Positions 46,721 through 57,985 of a stretch of DNA of 64,000 nt are shown here, piece after piece (position 1 is the first letter of the stretch; each line of letters opens with the position of its first letter). Below the pieces are notes generated by a model. The model was not told where the DNA came from. It worked only from the letters and a program-made list of their open reading frames with translations, and ran no database searches. Location of the stretch: the NCBI RefSeq assembly GCF_002343915.1, contig NZ_NETK01000001.1, forward strand, positions 10,130,001 to 10,194,000, given 5' to 3'. The DNA is from Nannocystis exedens (GTDB lineage: Bacteria > Myxococcota_A > Polyangia > Nannocystales > Nannocystaceae). The position numbers and the translations under genes are program-made.

Positions 46721-48700
46721 ATGGTCTCGCTTGACGTCATGGCTCCCATGAATGAACCGCGAGGCGCTGCACGCCGGGCGCTCGCGCTGACGGCCCTGCT
46801 CGCCGCGGCCTGCAAGCCGGCGCCGACGGCCCCGCCGAGCCCCGCGAGCGCGGCCGCGCAGGCGCCTTCGCCCGCGCCGGAGGCGGCGATGCGGGTGCGC
46901 CACGACGCGCCGCCCGTGTTCGCCGACCCGCGACGACGCGAGCGGCTCGCGGCCGCCTTCCCCGAGCTGCGGCGCCGGGTCGAGGCGTTCGCGGCCGACG
47001 AGGAGCTGCCGGGGCTGGCCGCGGGCGTCGTCATCGACGGCGAACTCGCGCTGTTCGTCGGCGCGGGCGTGGCCGACCTCGACAGCGGCGCCCCGGTCAC
47101 CGAGCACACCGTGTTCCGGGTCGCCTCGATCACGAAGGTGTTCACGGCGACCGCCATCCTGGCGCTCCGCGATCAGGGCCGGCTGTCCCTCGACGATCCG
47201 GCGAGCCGCCACCTGCCCGAGCTCGAGCGCCTGGTCTATCCCACCGCGGACGCCCGCAGGATCACGATCCGCGACCTGCTGCTCCACACCTCCGGCTTGC
47301 CGCGCCTCGGCGACTTCATCTACACCGACCCGCACGATCCGCCGGACCGCGCCGAGATCGTCGACTCGCTCGAGCAGTTCGGCCTGCGCAGCGATCCCGC
47401 CGCGTCCCACTCGTACTCCAACCTCGGGTTCTCGCTCCTCGGCCTGGTGATCGAGGGCGTGGCCGGCGACGCGTACCCGCGGGTGATCGACCGGACGCTG
47501 CTGCAGCCGCTGGGGCTCGAGCACGCGGCCTGGTCGCCCGCCGGCGCCGGCCCGCGCCTGGCCACCGGCTACACCCGCAAGCCGGTCGGCTTCGTCCGCC
47601 AGGAGCACTGGAACCACGGCGCCAGCGCCGGGGCCGGCGGGCTCTACCTCGACACCGCCGACCTGGCGCGCTTCGCCGCGTTCCACCTCGACGCCTGGCC
47701 CGCGCGCGACGGGCTCGAGACCGGCCCGGTGCGCCGCTCGAGCCTGCGCGAGATGGCCCGGGCGGGCCACGTGATGGGCTTCCAGGTCCACACGCCGACG
47801 ACGGAGCCGCGGGTCGAGCTGGGCGCCCAGGGGTTGAGCTGGAGCGTGACGCAGGACTGCCGGTTCGAGCACGTGCTCGCGCACACCGGCGGCACGGACG
47901 GCTATCGCTCGGCGCTCCGGCTGCTGCCGCAGCGCGGCGTCGGCGTGGTCCTGCTCGCCAATCGCACCGCCGCGCCGATCGACCGGCTGGCGGCCGATCT
48001 GCTGGCGGTGCTCGACGATACCGGCGCGCTGGCGCGGCGCGAGGCGGTCCCGTCGCCCGCGCTCGCCGCCGCCGTCGAGCGGGTCACGGGGCTGGTGACG
48101 GCGTGGGACGCCGAGCGAGCCCGGCCGCTCGCGTCGCTGCACTTCGAGCGGAGCGGCGGGCTGAAGCAGCTCGAGCAGGAGCTGGCGTGGGCGCGGGCGA
48201 CCGTCGGCACGTGCGGCGACTGGTCCCGCACGCGCACGACGGCGCCCGATCACGCGGGCTACGCCGCGACCTGCGAGCGCGGCCAGCTGGCGCTCGAAAT
48301 CAGGGTGACCACCTCGCGGTCGCCGGGGCTCGCCGGCATCGACGTGGCGGCGCGGGGGGTGCCGGCCGATCCGCGGATCGCCGCGGCCGCCCGCCAGAGC
48401 GTCGAGCTGCTGACGAATTGGGACCCGGAGCGGTTCGCCGCCCTGTTCTCCAGGCAATACGCGCGCGAGGGCTTCCGCCAGTTCCTGGCCCGCGCCAACC
48501 CCGAGCGCGCGAGCTGCTCGCTCGGCGAGGTGGAGGCCGTGCGCCCGGCGAGCGCCACGTTCAAGCTCCGCTGCGGCAGCCGCGAGCTGCGGCTCGTCGC
48601 CGGGAAGCTCGACGGCGACGGACGACTCCAGCAATTTTCGATCTCGTCGGCGCCGCGCGACCGCTGCGACCGACCGCGCGAGCAAGCCGACGAGGAGTGA
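46721..48700 (+). CDS. Serine hydrolase lipoprotein (class C beta-lactamase family)
   Basis: 659 residues. The start is the ATG supplied at the end of intron 2 (AGGATCTACCA-ATG). Signal peptide with lipobox ALALTALLAAAC. The beta-lactamase/DD-peptidase fold shows FRVASITKVFTA (SxxK nucleophile), HSYSNLGFSLLG (YxN) and LAHTGGTDGYRS (HTGG in the KTG position). The last 200 residues form an extra domain of the type found in esterase-like members. It probably hydrolyses an ester or peptide in the periplasm or at the surface. Expression must cope with the intron placed exactly at the start codon. Confidence 0.88.
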   Translation: MVSLDVMAPMNEPRGAARRALALTALLAAACKPAPTAPPSPASAAAQAPSPAPEAAMRVRHDAPPVFADPRRRERLAAAFPELRRRVEAFAADEELPGLAAGVVIDGELALFVGAGVADLDSGAPVTEHTVFRVASITKVFTATAILALRDQGRLSLDDPASRHLPELERLVYPTADARRITIRDLLLHTSGLPRLGDFIYTDPHDPPDRAEIVDSLEQFGLRSDPAASHSYSNLGFSLLGLVIEGVAGDAYPRVIDRTLLQPLGLEHAAWSPAGAGPRLATGYTRKPVGFVRQEHWNHGASAGAGGLYLDTADLARFAAFHLDAWPARDGLETGPVRRSSLREMARAGHVMGFQVHTPTTEPRVELGAQGLSWSVTQDCRFEHVLAHTGGTDGYRSALRLLPQRGVGVVLLANRTAAPIDRLAADLLAVLDDTGALARREAVPSPALAAAVERVTGLVTAWDAERARPLASLHFERSGGLKQLEQELAWARATVGTCGDWSRTRTTAPDHAGYAATCERGQLALEIRVTTSRSPGLAGIDVAARGVPADPRIAAAARQSVELLTNWDPERFAALFSRQYAREGFRQFLARANPERASCSLGEVEAVRPASATFKLRCGSRELRLVAGKLDGDGRLQQFSISSAPRDRCDRPREQADEE

Positions 48701-48731
48701 CGCGGCGTCGCTGCGGGCGGCCCTCGCCGCG

Positions 48732-50216
<1,485 letters not shown>

Positions 50217-50772
50217 GCGGCGATTGTGCGAAAGACCCGGCGATCCGGCAGCGCCGAACCCGTGGTTTCTCGCGCTCGGTCGTGAGTGGATCCTCTCTAT
50301 CCTGAAGGCGAAAGAACCACCCGTGCGCGCAGGTGCGAGCGAGGGCAACCCCGGGGCGCGGCCGCGAGCGCGCGCGGCCGCGGGAGGTGGCCCGCAGGCC
50401 GGCGGGTAGACCTGTCTCTTGGGGCCGGATATGCGGATCGTGTCCCGAAGAGCACCTCCGCTCGCAGGCCCTGCGGCTCGCGCGCCGGAAAGCTCGCGGT
50501 CGTCGACGGGGCGGGCCGGCGATCTCCCGGCGAAGCACCCACGAGCCTGGAGCGGAGGACCTCGTGGGAAGCAGGCAGGGAGATCGGGAAACGGCTGGGC
50601 CAGGGTCGGGTGGATCCCTGGAGGATGCGAAGGGACGCGACCGCCGGCGGTCGTCGCCCGACGACGCGCTTTCGGCCGGGGTAGGTCCGCGGGGCAGGAG
50701 CGCGCGAGCGGCTCTCGGGATGAAACCGAAGGACATGTTCAAGCAGGCATGTCCTCCAGGCCATGCTGGCCG
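50217..50772. other. Intergenic gap with CATG array
   Basis: There is no coding signal I can support in 556 bp between two tandem minus-strand lipoprotein genes. CATG array K lies at its right end, next to the vWA gene stop. Confidence 0.5.
50734..50771. repeat. CATG 14-nt array K
   Basis: CATGTTCAAGCAGG (50734), CATGTCCTCCAGGC (50748) and CATG (50762), 14 nt apart, immediately 3' of the minus-strand vWA gene (stop at 50773). Confidence 0.75.
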
Positions 50773-51831
50773 TCAGCCGACCGGGGGCGGGAGGGTGTCG
50801 CACGACAGCTGGATCAGGGTGAGCGCCTGGTCGAGCGCCTGGGCCAGGTCGCCCTGGCAGATGTCGCCCATCAGGCCGTTCGGCACCATGGAGGTGAAGG
50901 CGTGCAGGGTGGGGGCCGCGTCGGCGCTGCCGAAGGCGGAGTCGCAGGGGGCGGCCTGCGGGCCGGCGATGGTGACGACGACGTAGCGCTGCTCGCCGCC
51001 GGTGAACTCGTCGAGCGCGGCCTTGGTGGCGGCCGGGGTCGTGGTGGTGTTGCCCACGTCGTCGTCCTCGTCGGTCAACAGGACGATCACGAGCAGCGAG
51101 GCGTCGCCGCGATAAAAGCCCTCGTTGACGCCGCCGGGGGCCATCTTCGCCAAGAACATCTCGATCGCGTCGAGCGGCCGCTCGCGCCCGAGGTCGGTGC
51201 AGAGGTTGCAGCTCGACTTCGGGTCGGGCGCGAGGCAGCTGAAGGTCGAGGCGACCGCCGGGTCGGGCCCGTCGATCCACAGCTTGCCGCCGAGCTCGCA
51301 GTCGTCGTCGAACAGGTTGTTGCCGTCGAACAGGGCGCCGTCGAGGCCCATGCTCGACTTGCCGTCCTTGTTGGCGACGATCGAGGAGTTGGTGACGCCG
51401 AGGCGATAGCCGACGGCCTCGGTGTTGGGGTCGGCGATGTAGGCGTCGAGGACGCTGACGAAGCCGGGGAAGTTGGCGTCGAGGTTGGCCTTCTCCTCGT
51501 TCATCGAGGCCGAGATGTCGACGACGAACAGGACGTCGATGTACTCGCAGCCGGCATCGAATGTGCTGCCGAAGTCGGCCGAGCTGCCGAGGTCGAGCTT
51601 GACGGCCTCGGTGGTCCCGCCGACGCCGTCGTCGGTGCTGCCGCTGCCGTCGCTCCCCCCGTCGCCTTCGGTCGGCAGCAAGTCCTGCACGGTGCTGTTG
51701 CCGCTGCCGGGCATGACGGTGGTGATCCCGACGGTGACGGTCGCGCTGGCTCCGCCGCCGTCGTCGTCGCCCACGCAGGCGCACAGGAGCGAGGAGAGCG
51801 ACAGGACCCGCGAGGCGAGGCGAAGCTGCAT
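50773..51831 (-). CDS. vWA-domain lipoprotein
   Basis: 352 residues. Signal peptide with lipobox (LSLSSLLCAC), a Ser/Gly/Asp/Thr linker to about residue 75, then CEYIDVLFVVDISASMNEEK (DxSxS MIDAS) and a vWA-like domain with LLVIVLLTDEDDDVG. Cys-rich segments (CNLCTDLG; DDDCELGG) resemble the larger vWA lipoprotein at 25178. Probably surface-located and metal-dependent in ligand binding. The stop abuts a CATG array. Confidence 0.82.
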   Translation of the reverse strand: MQLRLASRVLSLSSLLCACVGDDDGGGASATVTVGITTVMPGSGNSTVQDLLPTEGDGGSDGSGSTDDGVGGTTEAVKLDLGSSADFGSTFDAGCEYIDVLFVVDISASMNEEKANLDANFPGFVSVLDAYIADPNTEAVGYRLGVTNSSIVANKDGKSSMGLDGALFDGNNLFDDDCELGGKLWIDGPDPAVASTFSCLAPDPKSSCNLCTDLGRERPLDAIEMFLAKMAPGGVNEGFYRGDASLLVIVLLTDEDDDVGNTTTTPAATKAALDEFTGGEQRYVVVTIAGPQAAPCDSAFGSADAAPTLHAFTSMVPNGLMGDICQGDLAQALDQALTLIQLSCDTLPPPVG

Positions 51832-51909
51832 GAGCTGTTCTTATCGCCGATGGCGCGGACGGCACGTGCCCGACGTGCACGGCGTCTCACCGGCGGCGCC
51901 ACGGGCTGG

Positions 51910-51921
51910 TATGGTGCGGAC
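51910..51921 (+). promoter_or_regulatory. TANNNT -10 hexamer before a GTG start
   Basis: TATGGT (51910-51915) is six nt before the GTG at 51922, suggesting a leaderless message with a GTG start. Confidence 0.45.
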
Positions 51922-52896
51922 GTGTTTGCCGGATCCCGTGTCGCCGTCCTGCTCACCCTCGTGATCGCATGCACGCCGAAGCCGGCGCCGGTGACGACAC
52001 CCACGGACGCGCCGGCGGACACGCCCGCGGTGGCGGTGACGTTCGACGACCTGATCGTCGGCGGCCGCGACCTCGAGCCCGCGCGCACCGAGGCGATGAC
52101 GCGCGCGCTGCTCGGGCACATCCGCGACGGCGCGGTGCCGGTGTTGGGGTTCGTCAACGCGGCCAAGCTGGCGGACGGGCCGGCGAAGCCGGAGCGCCTG
52201 CAGATCCTGCAGCTCTGGACCGAGGCGGGCATCGAGCTCGGCAACCACACGTTCTCGCACCCGTCGCTGCACGCGACGCCGGTGGCCGAGTACGAGGCCG
52301 ACATCGTCCGCGGCGAGCCGGACATCCGGGCGCTCAACGCGAAGCTCGGGCTGGGGCTGCGGTGGTTCCGCCACCCGTACCTGCACACGGGCACGTCGCT
52401 CGAGGTCCGCGCGGAGGTGGACCGCTTCCTCGCCGCGCGCGGTTACACGGTCGCGCCGGTGACGGTCGACAACTCCGACTGGCTCTACAACTTCGTCTAC
52501 ACCGACGCGAAGTCGCGCGGCGACGAGGAGACGATGCGCCGGGTGGGCGAGGCGTTCGTGGCCTCGATGGAGGCGGCCCTGGTGTTTCACGAGCGCGCGA
52601 CCGAGGCCCTGTTCGGCCGGCCGATCCGCCACGTGCTGCTGCTCCACGCCAACGAGATCAACGCCGCGCACTTCGACGAGGTGGTCGCCATCTACAAGCG
52701 CCGCGGCTATCGCTTCATCACGCTGGACGAGGCGTTGACCGACCCGGCCTACCGCGAGGCCGACCGCTTCACCGGCAACTCGGGGGTGTCGTGGCTGTAC
52801 CGCTGGGACTGGACGCGCGGGCGCAAGCAGGTCGACTGGAAGGCGGAGCCGGCGCCGCCGGCGTTCGTGCAGGAGCTGTTCGAGGCGAGCCAGTGA
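51922..52896 (+). CDS. Polysaccharide deacetylase-like lipoprotein
   Basis: 324 residues, GTG start; AVLLTLVIAC is the lipobox. AVAVTFDDLIVGGRD provides the first Asp pair of the NodB fold (TFDD), ELGNHTFSHPSLHATP the metal-binding HxxxxH, and WFRHPYLHTGTS the RxPY motif. VLLLHANEINAAHFDEV holds the C-terminal His of motif 5. The family removes acetyl groups from N-acetylglucosamine polymers or peptidoglycan with a divalent metal. All catalytic motifs appear intact. Outer-envelope location is predicted. Confidence 0.88.
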   Translation: MFAGSRVAVLLTLVIACTPKPAPVTTPTDAPADTPAVAVTFDDLIVGGRDLEPARTEAMTRALLGHIRDGAVPVLGFVNAAKLADGPAKPERLQILQLWTEAGIELGNHTFSHPSLHATPVAEYEADIVRGEPDIRALNAKLGLGLRWFRHPYLHTGTSLEVRAEVDRFLAARGYTVAPVTVDNSDWLYNFVYTDAKSRGDEETMRRVGEAFVASMEAALVFHERATEALFGRPIRHVLLLHANEINAAHFDEVVAIYKRRGYRFITLDEALTDPAYREADRFTGNSGVSWLYRWDWTRGRKQVDWKAEPAPPAFVQELFEASQ

Positions 52897-53070
52897 TCAC
52901 ACCGGTTCGCCGCGCGGCCGACGTCACTCGGCGAGGCCGCGACCACGTTCACGAGCATCGAGGACCGACATTGCGAGGCCGCCGCCGGGCGGCTCGGTCG
53001 CGCGGCCGTGGCGACGCGTCCGGTGGCGCGAAGCGGGACGCCCGGCGGCGAGGCCGAGCGGCACAATCGA

Positions 53071-53154
53071 CGGAAGAGACAGGAATCGAACCTGCTACGG
53101 TGTTACCCGCGACGGTTTTCGGGACCGGTTGCCAGACCAAATGGCCTCTCTCCC
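53071..53154 (-). tRNA. tRNA-Ser, CGA anticodon inferred, unusual C33
   Basis: Acceptor stem GGGAGAG/CTCTTCC with discriminator G (53071), D stem GCCA/TGGC, T arm CAGG TTCGATT CCTG and a class II variable arm (CGG...CCG). The anticodon stem CGGT/ACCG closes the loop CCCGAAA, giving anticodon CGA for Ser. Position 33, almost always U, is C here. CCA is not encoded. It may be a weakened or pseudo tRNA, or the base may be a sequencing error. Confidence 0.65.
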
Positions 53155-53161
53155 AAATGTG

Positions 53162-53245
53162 CGGAGCGGGAGGGATTCGAACCCTCGCAGGCGTGCGCCC
53201 GCCAGCTTTCCAAGCTGGTGTCCTCGACCGCTGGACGACCGCTCC
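53162..53245 (-). tRNA. tRNA-Ser(GGA)
   Basis: GGAGCGG/CCGCTCC acceptor, discriminator G (53162), D stem GTCC/GGAC, anticodon arm CCAGC TTGGAAA GCTGG (anticodon GGA), long variable arm (GGGCGCACGCCTGC) and T arm GAGGG TTCGAAT CCCTC. All class II serine features are present. Separated from the previous tRNA by only seven nt. Confidence 0.92.
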
Positions 53246-53286
53246 GAATGGACAATGTGGTTCGCGGCTCGTGGGCGTGGAATCGA

Positions 53287-53371
53287 CGGAAGGAGCGCGG
53301 ATCGAACGCGCGCGGGTTTTCAGGCCCGTCCACGGGTTAGCACCCCGGAGCCTTGCCTCTCGGCCATCCTT
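53287..53371 (-). tRNA. tRNA-Ser(GCT)
   Basis: GGAAGGA/TCCTTCC acceptor, discriminator G, D arm GGCCGAGAGGCAAGGC, anticodon loop GTGCTAA (anticodon GCT) on a CGGG/CCCG stem, variable arm CGGG...CCCG and T arm GCGCG TTCGATC CGCGC. First gene of the minus-strand trio; 41 nt separate it from tRNA-Ser(GGA). Confidence 0.88.
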
Positions 53372-54054
53372 CCATATTCGCACGAGTCCCCGCGGACGCC
53401 GGCTCACGAGCGATTCGCCAATCGCACGTGTGCCGGGGTCGGACGAGCCTTCGCGCGGCCTCGCCGCTCGCTCACGCGCGGACGCACGAGCGACGGTCGA
53501 AGACCGCGAGAAACGCCCGCGGAGGAGCTCTGTGCCGCCTTTCGAGCCGCTGACGCGTGAGCGCCGGGCGGGCGCTCACGCTAGCGTGACGGCGAACTGG
53601 AGCGCCCGAATCCGCTGACGGATCGAGGACTCCGGGTCCGGTCGCTGCGACGAGGGAACATGCGGACGATGTATCATGGGCGTGTCCCGCCGTCAAGCGA
53701 ACCATCGCATAAATCGTACGGGCGGCCCTCGGGCGAATTGCAGCAGCGCAATGATGACTGCAGCCGCCGTCCGCACTGTGGTGATTCGTCGGGAAGGCGC
53801 CCGCGGCCCGCGGCCCGCGGCGCGCACGATCGAGCGCGCCCCGCTCGCGCAGGGGTTCGCGCGGACAGTCGCGCGGGCAGGCGTGCGGGCGCGTCGTCGA
53901 GTTCGCCGGTCGGCGGATCGCGCCCGTCGTCGCGGCCCGAAATGCTTCAGCCGCGCGGCATGGCGGCGGACGCCTGCGTTCGCCAGCGCCAGCGGGGATT
54001 TGCCCCTGGGCGGCCGTTGACGGGCCCGGGGGCCTTGGGGTACGGATAGGTCGC
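53372..54054. other. Intergenic gap between the tRNA cluster and the kinase gene
   Basis: 683 bp between divergent units. No protein family is recognisable. The right end contains the kinase promoter (54017-54046); the left end must contain the tRNA promoter. Confidence 0.5.
54017..54046 (+). promoter_or_regulatory. Probable promoter of the kinase gene
   Basis: TTGACG (54017-54022) is followed after 18 nt by TACGGA (54041-54046); the ATG at 54055 would lie at or very near the transcription start, so the message may be leaderless. Confidence 0.45.
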
Positions 54055-57000
54055 ATGGCAGTCCACGGCGGCGGATCGCCCGGGGCCAAGGCGGGCGAGG
54101 TCGCCGGAGGCGCGCCGGAGCGCGGCGACTTCGGCTTCGCGGCCACGGTCGACTCCGACACCGTCGACGGCCCCAGCGCGGGCATGACCGGCGGCGGCTC
54201 GACCGGGCGGGCCCGGCTGCCCCCGCACCTCGACTCGACGTCGTCGCAGGACTCGAGCGTGTTCGAGGCGCGGTCGATGCCGATGAACATCGGCCGCCAC
54301 GTGCTCGTGCGCCCGCTCGGGATGGGCGGCATGGGCCAGGTGTTCGAGGCGCGCGCGCCCGACGGCACCACCGTCGCGCTCAAGATCATTCGCGGCACCA
54401 GCCCGGAGCGGCTGTATCGCTTCAAGCGGGAGTTCCGCGCGCTGTCGGCGGTGGTCCACCCGAATATCGTCGCACTCTACGACCTCGTCCACGTCGACGA
54501 GAGCGGCGGCCCGGGCCTGGCCTTCTTCACGATGGAGCTGCTGCGCGGCGCCCACTTCGTCGCGGCGGTGCGCGACGAGACCGCAGACGACGCCGCGCTC
54601 GACGAGGCCGGCCTGCGACGATTGCAGGACGGCCTGGTCGGCCTCGCGTGCGGCCTGTCGTGCGTCCACCGCCACGGCCTGGTCCACCGCGACATCAAGC
54701 CGTCGAACGTGATGATCACCGCGACCGGCCGCGTGGTGGTGCTCGACCTCGGGCTGGTGCGCGAGAGCCGGGTCGCCTCGTTCGACAGCCTCGGCGAGAA
54801 CGCGCCGCTGCTCGGCACGCCGCTCTACATGGCCCCGGAGCAGGTCATCCGCTCCGACGACGCCGGCCCGCCCGCCGACTGGTACGCCGTCGGCGAGGTG
54901 CTGTGGGAGTGCCTCGGCGGCGAGTCGCGCCACGCCGGGCGCCCGCTGGTCGAGGTGTTCGAGCGCAAGCTGATGGAGCCGCCGGAGCCGCCGTCGCGCC
55001 GGCGCCCGGGCGTGCCGCCCCACCTCGATCAATTGTGCGTCGACCTGCTGGCGCGCGAGCCCGCCGCGCGGCCGAGCGCCGGCGACGTGCTGGTGCGCCT
55101 CGGTCGCGGCGACCTGGTGGCGATCGAGCTCACGGTCCAGGGCCTGCTGGGCCGCGAACACGAGGCCCGGCTGCTGCGCGACCAGCTGGTCCAGACCGGC
55201 CGCACCGGCGCGGTGTTCGTCAGCGGGCCGTCGGGCTTCGGCAAGACCACGCTGGTCGAGCACGTGCTCGACGTCGTCCGCCGCGAGGACAGCGTGGTCG
55301 CGTTCTCGGGCAGCTGCTCCGAGCGCGAGTCGATCCCGTTCAAGGCCCTCGACTCGGCGATCGACGCGCTGAGCCTCTACCTCTGCAACACCGACGCCGA
55401 CGCGACCGCGATCAGTCGCCCCGACGACCTCGCGGCGCTGGCCCGGCTGTTCCCGATCCTGCGCACGGTGCCGGCGATCCGCGCGGTCGACGACGCGCGG
55501 CTCGACGGCCTCGACCCGATCGAGATCCGCCGCCGCGCCGCCGATTCGCTGGCCGAGGTGCTGACGCGGATCGCCGCCCGCCGGCCGGTGGTGCTGGCGC
55601 TCGACGACCTGCAGTGGGCCGACCTCGACAGCGTGCTCCTGCTCGAGTCGGTGCTGCTGCGCAAGCACCCGCCGCCGGTCACGCTGCTCGGCAGCCACCG
55701 CGAGGGCACCGAGGCGACGCGGGCCCCGCTGGCGCACCTGTGGAAGAGCCTCGAGGCGGCCGAGCACATCGGCCTGCGCCGCGTGCTGGTCGGGCCGCTG
55801 TCGGACGAGCAGTCGGTGGCCCTGGCGGCGCGCCTGCTCGGCGGACCGGTCGACGATCCGGTGGTCACGCGGATCGCCCGCGAGGCCGGCGGCAGCCCGT
55901 TCTTCATCGGCGAGCTGGCCCGCCACGCGCTCGCCCACGGCGGCCTCGACGACGCCGGCCTCAGCCTCGACAACCTGCTGCGCGCGCACCTGCAGCGCCT
56001 GCCGCTGTCGGCCAAGCGGCTCGTCGAGGTGCTCGCGGTCGCCGGCGGTCGGCTGCCGCGCGACCTCGCGGTCGACATCGTCGCCGCCGCGGCCGGTCCG
56101 GTCGATCGCGGCACGCTGGCCCGCCTGCGCGCCGAGCACCTGATCCGGATCGCCGACGCGTCGCAGGACGACGTGCTCGAGACCTACCACGATCGCGTGC
56201 GGGAGGCCGCGGCGCAGGAGGCCGCCGAGTCGCACGGGTCCGAGCTGGCGGCGATCCACCGGGCGATCGGCGAGGCGCTGCTGCGCACCGGCTCGACCGA
56301 CGCGGCCACGCTGGCGCACCACTTCCGCGCGGCCGGCGACACCGAACGGGCCACGCAGTTCACCCTCGCGGCCGCCCTCGAAGCCGCGCGCGCGCTGGCC
56401 TTCGATCAGGCCGCCGAGCTGTTCCGGGCCGCGCTGTCGATCGGGGGCATCGACGCCGCCACGGCCACGCACACGCGCGCGCACCTGGCGGCGGCGCTGG
56501 CCAACGCCGGCCGCCTGCACGCCGCGGCGCGCGTCTACACCGACGCCGCGCACGCCGACGACACCTCCGCCAGCGAGGCCCAGCGGACCGAGTGGCTGCG
56601 CCTGGCGACCGCGCACTTCCTGTCGACGGGGCACCACGACGAGGGCCGCGCGGTGCTCGAGGAGCTGCTGCCGCGCGTCGGCCTGTCGCTGCCGCGCGGC
56701 ACCGCCTCGACGATCGTCGCGCTGCTCGGCCAGCGGGCGCTGCTCGCCACCCGCAAGCTGGTGCTGCCGCCGCCCGGCGGGCCGCGCCTGTCGGAGCTCG
56801 ACGCCCAGCGCCTCGACGTCTGCTGGACGGCGACGCGCGGCCTCCTCTACAGCGACGGCATCAGCTCGGCGCTGTTCCACGCCCGTCACCTGCGGCTCGC
56901 GCTGTCGAGCGGCGACCCGCTGCGGGCCGCGCGGGCGATCGGCTACGAGGCCTACGTGCGCGCGTTGATGGAGGGCGGCGCCGCCGACGCCGCCGCGACC

Positions 57001-57957
57001 GCGATCTTCGACAGCCTCGAGGCCTCGGCCGAGATCCAGGCGAGCCCGTACGTCCGCGGCATGCTGGCCCAGTACCGCGCCGGCGCGCACCACATGCTGT
57101 GCCGGTTCGAGCCGGCCATGGCCTCCTACGAGCGCGGCATCGCCATCCTGCGCGAGCAGTGCACCGGCGTGATGGACGAGGTCGCGCAGATGGACGCCCA
57201 TCGCATGATGGTCCTGCTGTACCTCGGCCGGATCGGCGAGCTCGGCGACGTCGCGTTCCGCCTGCTGCGCGAATGTGCGGAGCGGCCCAATCCGTACGTC
57301 GAGGGCTTCGCCCGCGGGGTGCTCGGCAATCACGTCTACCTCGCGCAGGACCAGGTCGACGCCGCCCACGAGCAGCTCGAGCTGTACCGGCGCCACGCGC
57401 CCAAGCGGTTCGAGGCGCACTTCTTCAATTGCGCGTCGAAGCAGACCGAGCTGCTGCGCTACCGCGGCGAGGCCGAGGCGGCGTGGCAACAGAACCAGGC
57501 CGACTCGGCGATCGTCGAGAAATTCCCGTTCTTCCGCGTGCCGTTCGTGAAGGCCGAGTTCTACCGCTCGCGCGCCGCCAACGCCCTCGCCCTGGCCGCG
57601 AGGTCGCGCGACCCGGCGCCCTTGCTCAAGATCGCCCGCGCGGCCGCCAAGCAGTGCTTCCGCGTGCCGCTGCCGATGTCGGACGCCTACGGCCGCCTCA
57701 CGCTCGCCAGCGCGGCCGCGCTCGAGGGCGTGCAGGACGTCGCGGTCTCCGAGCTGCGCCGCGCCGTCGCCATCTTCGAGCGCCTGGCCATGGGCAGCGA
57801 CCTCGCGGCGAGTCGCCGGCGGCTGGCCGCGCTGCTCGGCGGCGACGAGGGGCGCGGGCAGCAGCAGCAGGCCGACGCCTGGTTCGCCGCGCAGGACATC
57901 CTGCGCCCCGATCGGTTCACCGACATGATCGCGCCGGGCTTCGACCGGCAGACGTAG
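54055..57957 (+). CDS. Ser/Thr protein kinase with AAA ATPase and TPR-like region
   Basis: 1,300 residues. A disordered N-terminus (1-75) precedes a Hanks-type kinase: LGMGGMGQVFEA (P-loop), VALKIIRG (Lys), LVHRDIKPSNVMI (near 211), VLDLGLVRES (DLG in place of DFG) and TPLYMAPEQ. An AAA/NB-type ATPase follows: GREHEARLLRDQLV, VSGPSGFGKTTLVEHVL (Walker A near 391) and VLALDDLQWADLDSVLLL (Walker B). The remaining 650 residues are helical repeats. Unlike the protein at 38949 it lacks GAF and histidine-kinase modules. It is soluble and probably senses through the helical region. Next gene 28 nt downstream, perhaps co-transcribed. Confidence 0.9.
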   Translation: MAVHGGGSPGAKAGEVAGGAPERGDFGFAATVDSDTVDGPSAGMTGGGSTGRARLPPHLDSTSSQDSSVFEARSMPMNIGRHVLVRPLGMGGMGQVFEARAPDGTTVALKIIRGTSPERLYRFKREFRALSAVVHPNIVALYDLVHVDESGGPGLAFFTMELLRGAHFVAAVRDETADDAALDEAGLRRLQDGLVGLACGLSCVHRHGLVHRDIKPSNVMITATGRVVVLDLGLVRESRVASFDSLGENAPLLGTPLYMAPEQVIRSDDAGPPADWYAVGEVLWECLGGESRHAGRPLVEVFERKLMEPPEPPSRRRPGVPPHLDQLCVDLLAREPAARPSAGDVLVRLGRGDLVAIELTVQGLLGREHEARLLRDQLVQTGRTGAVFVSGPSGFGKTTLVEHVLDVVRREDSVVAFSGSCSERESIPFKALDSAIDALSLYLCNTDADATAISRPDDLAALARLFPILRTVPAIRAVDDARLDGLDPIEIRRRAADSLAEVLTRIAARRPVVLALDDLQWADLDSVLLLESVLLRKHPPPVTLLGSHREGTEATRAPLAHLWKSLEAAEHIGLRRVLVGPLSDEQSVALAARLLGGPVDDPVVTRIAREAGGSPFFIGELARHALAHGGLDDAGLSLDNLLRAHLQRLPLSAKRLVEVLAVAGGRLPRDLAVDIVAAAAGPVDRGTLARLRAEHLIRIADASQDDVLETYHDRVREAAAQEAAESHGSELAAIHRAIGEALLRTGSTDAATLAHHFRAAGDTERATQFTLAAALEAARALAFDQAAELFRAALSIGGIDAATATHTRAHLAAALANAGRLHAAARVYTDAAHADDTSASEAQRTEWLRLATAHFLSTGHHDEGRAVLEELLPRVGLSLPRGTASTIVALLGQRALLATRKLVLPPPGGPRLSELDAQRLDVCWTATRGLLYSDGISSALFHARHLRLALSSGDPLRAARAIGYEAYVRALMEGGAADAAATAIFDSLEASAEIQASPYVRGMLAQYRAGAHHMLCRFEPAMASYERGIAILREQCTGVMDEVAQMDAHRMMVLLYLGRIGELGDVAFRLLRECAERPNPYVEGFARGVLGNHVYLAQDQVDAAHEQLELYRRHAPKRFEAHFFNCASKQTELLRYRGEAEAAWQQNQADSAIVEKFPFFRVPFVKAEFYRSRAANALALAARSRDPAPLLKIARAAAKQCFRVPLPMSDAYGRLTLASAAALEGVQDVAVSELRRAVAIFERLAMGSDLAASRRRLAALLGGDEGRGQQQQADAWFAAQDILRPDRFTDMIAPGFDRQT

Positions 57958-57985
57958 ACCACCACCGACAATCTGGAGGAGTGCG

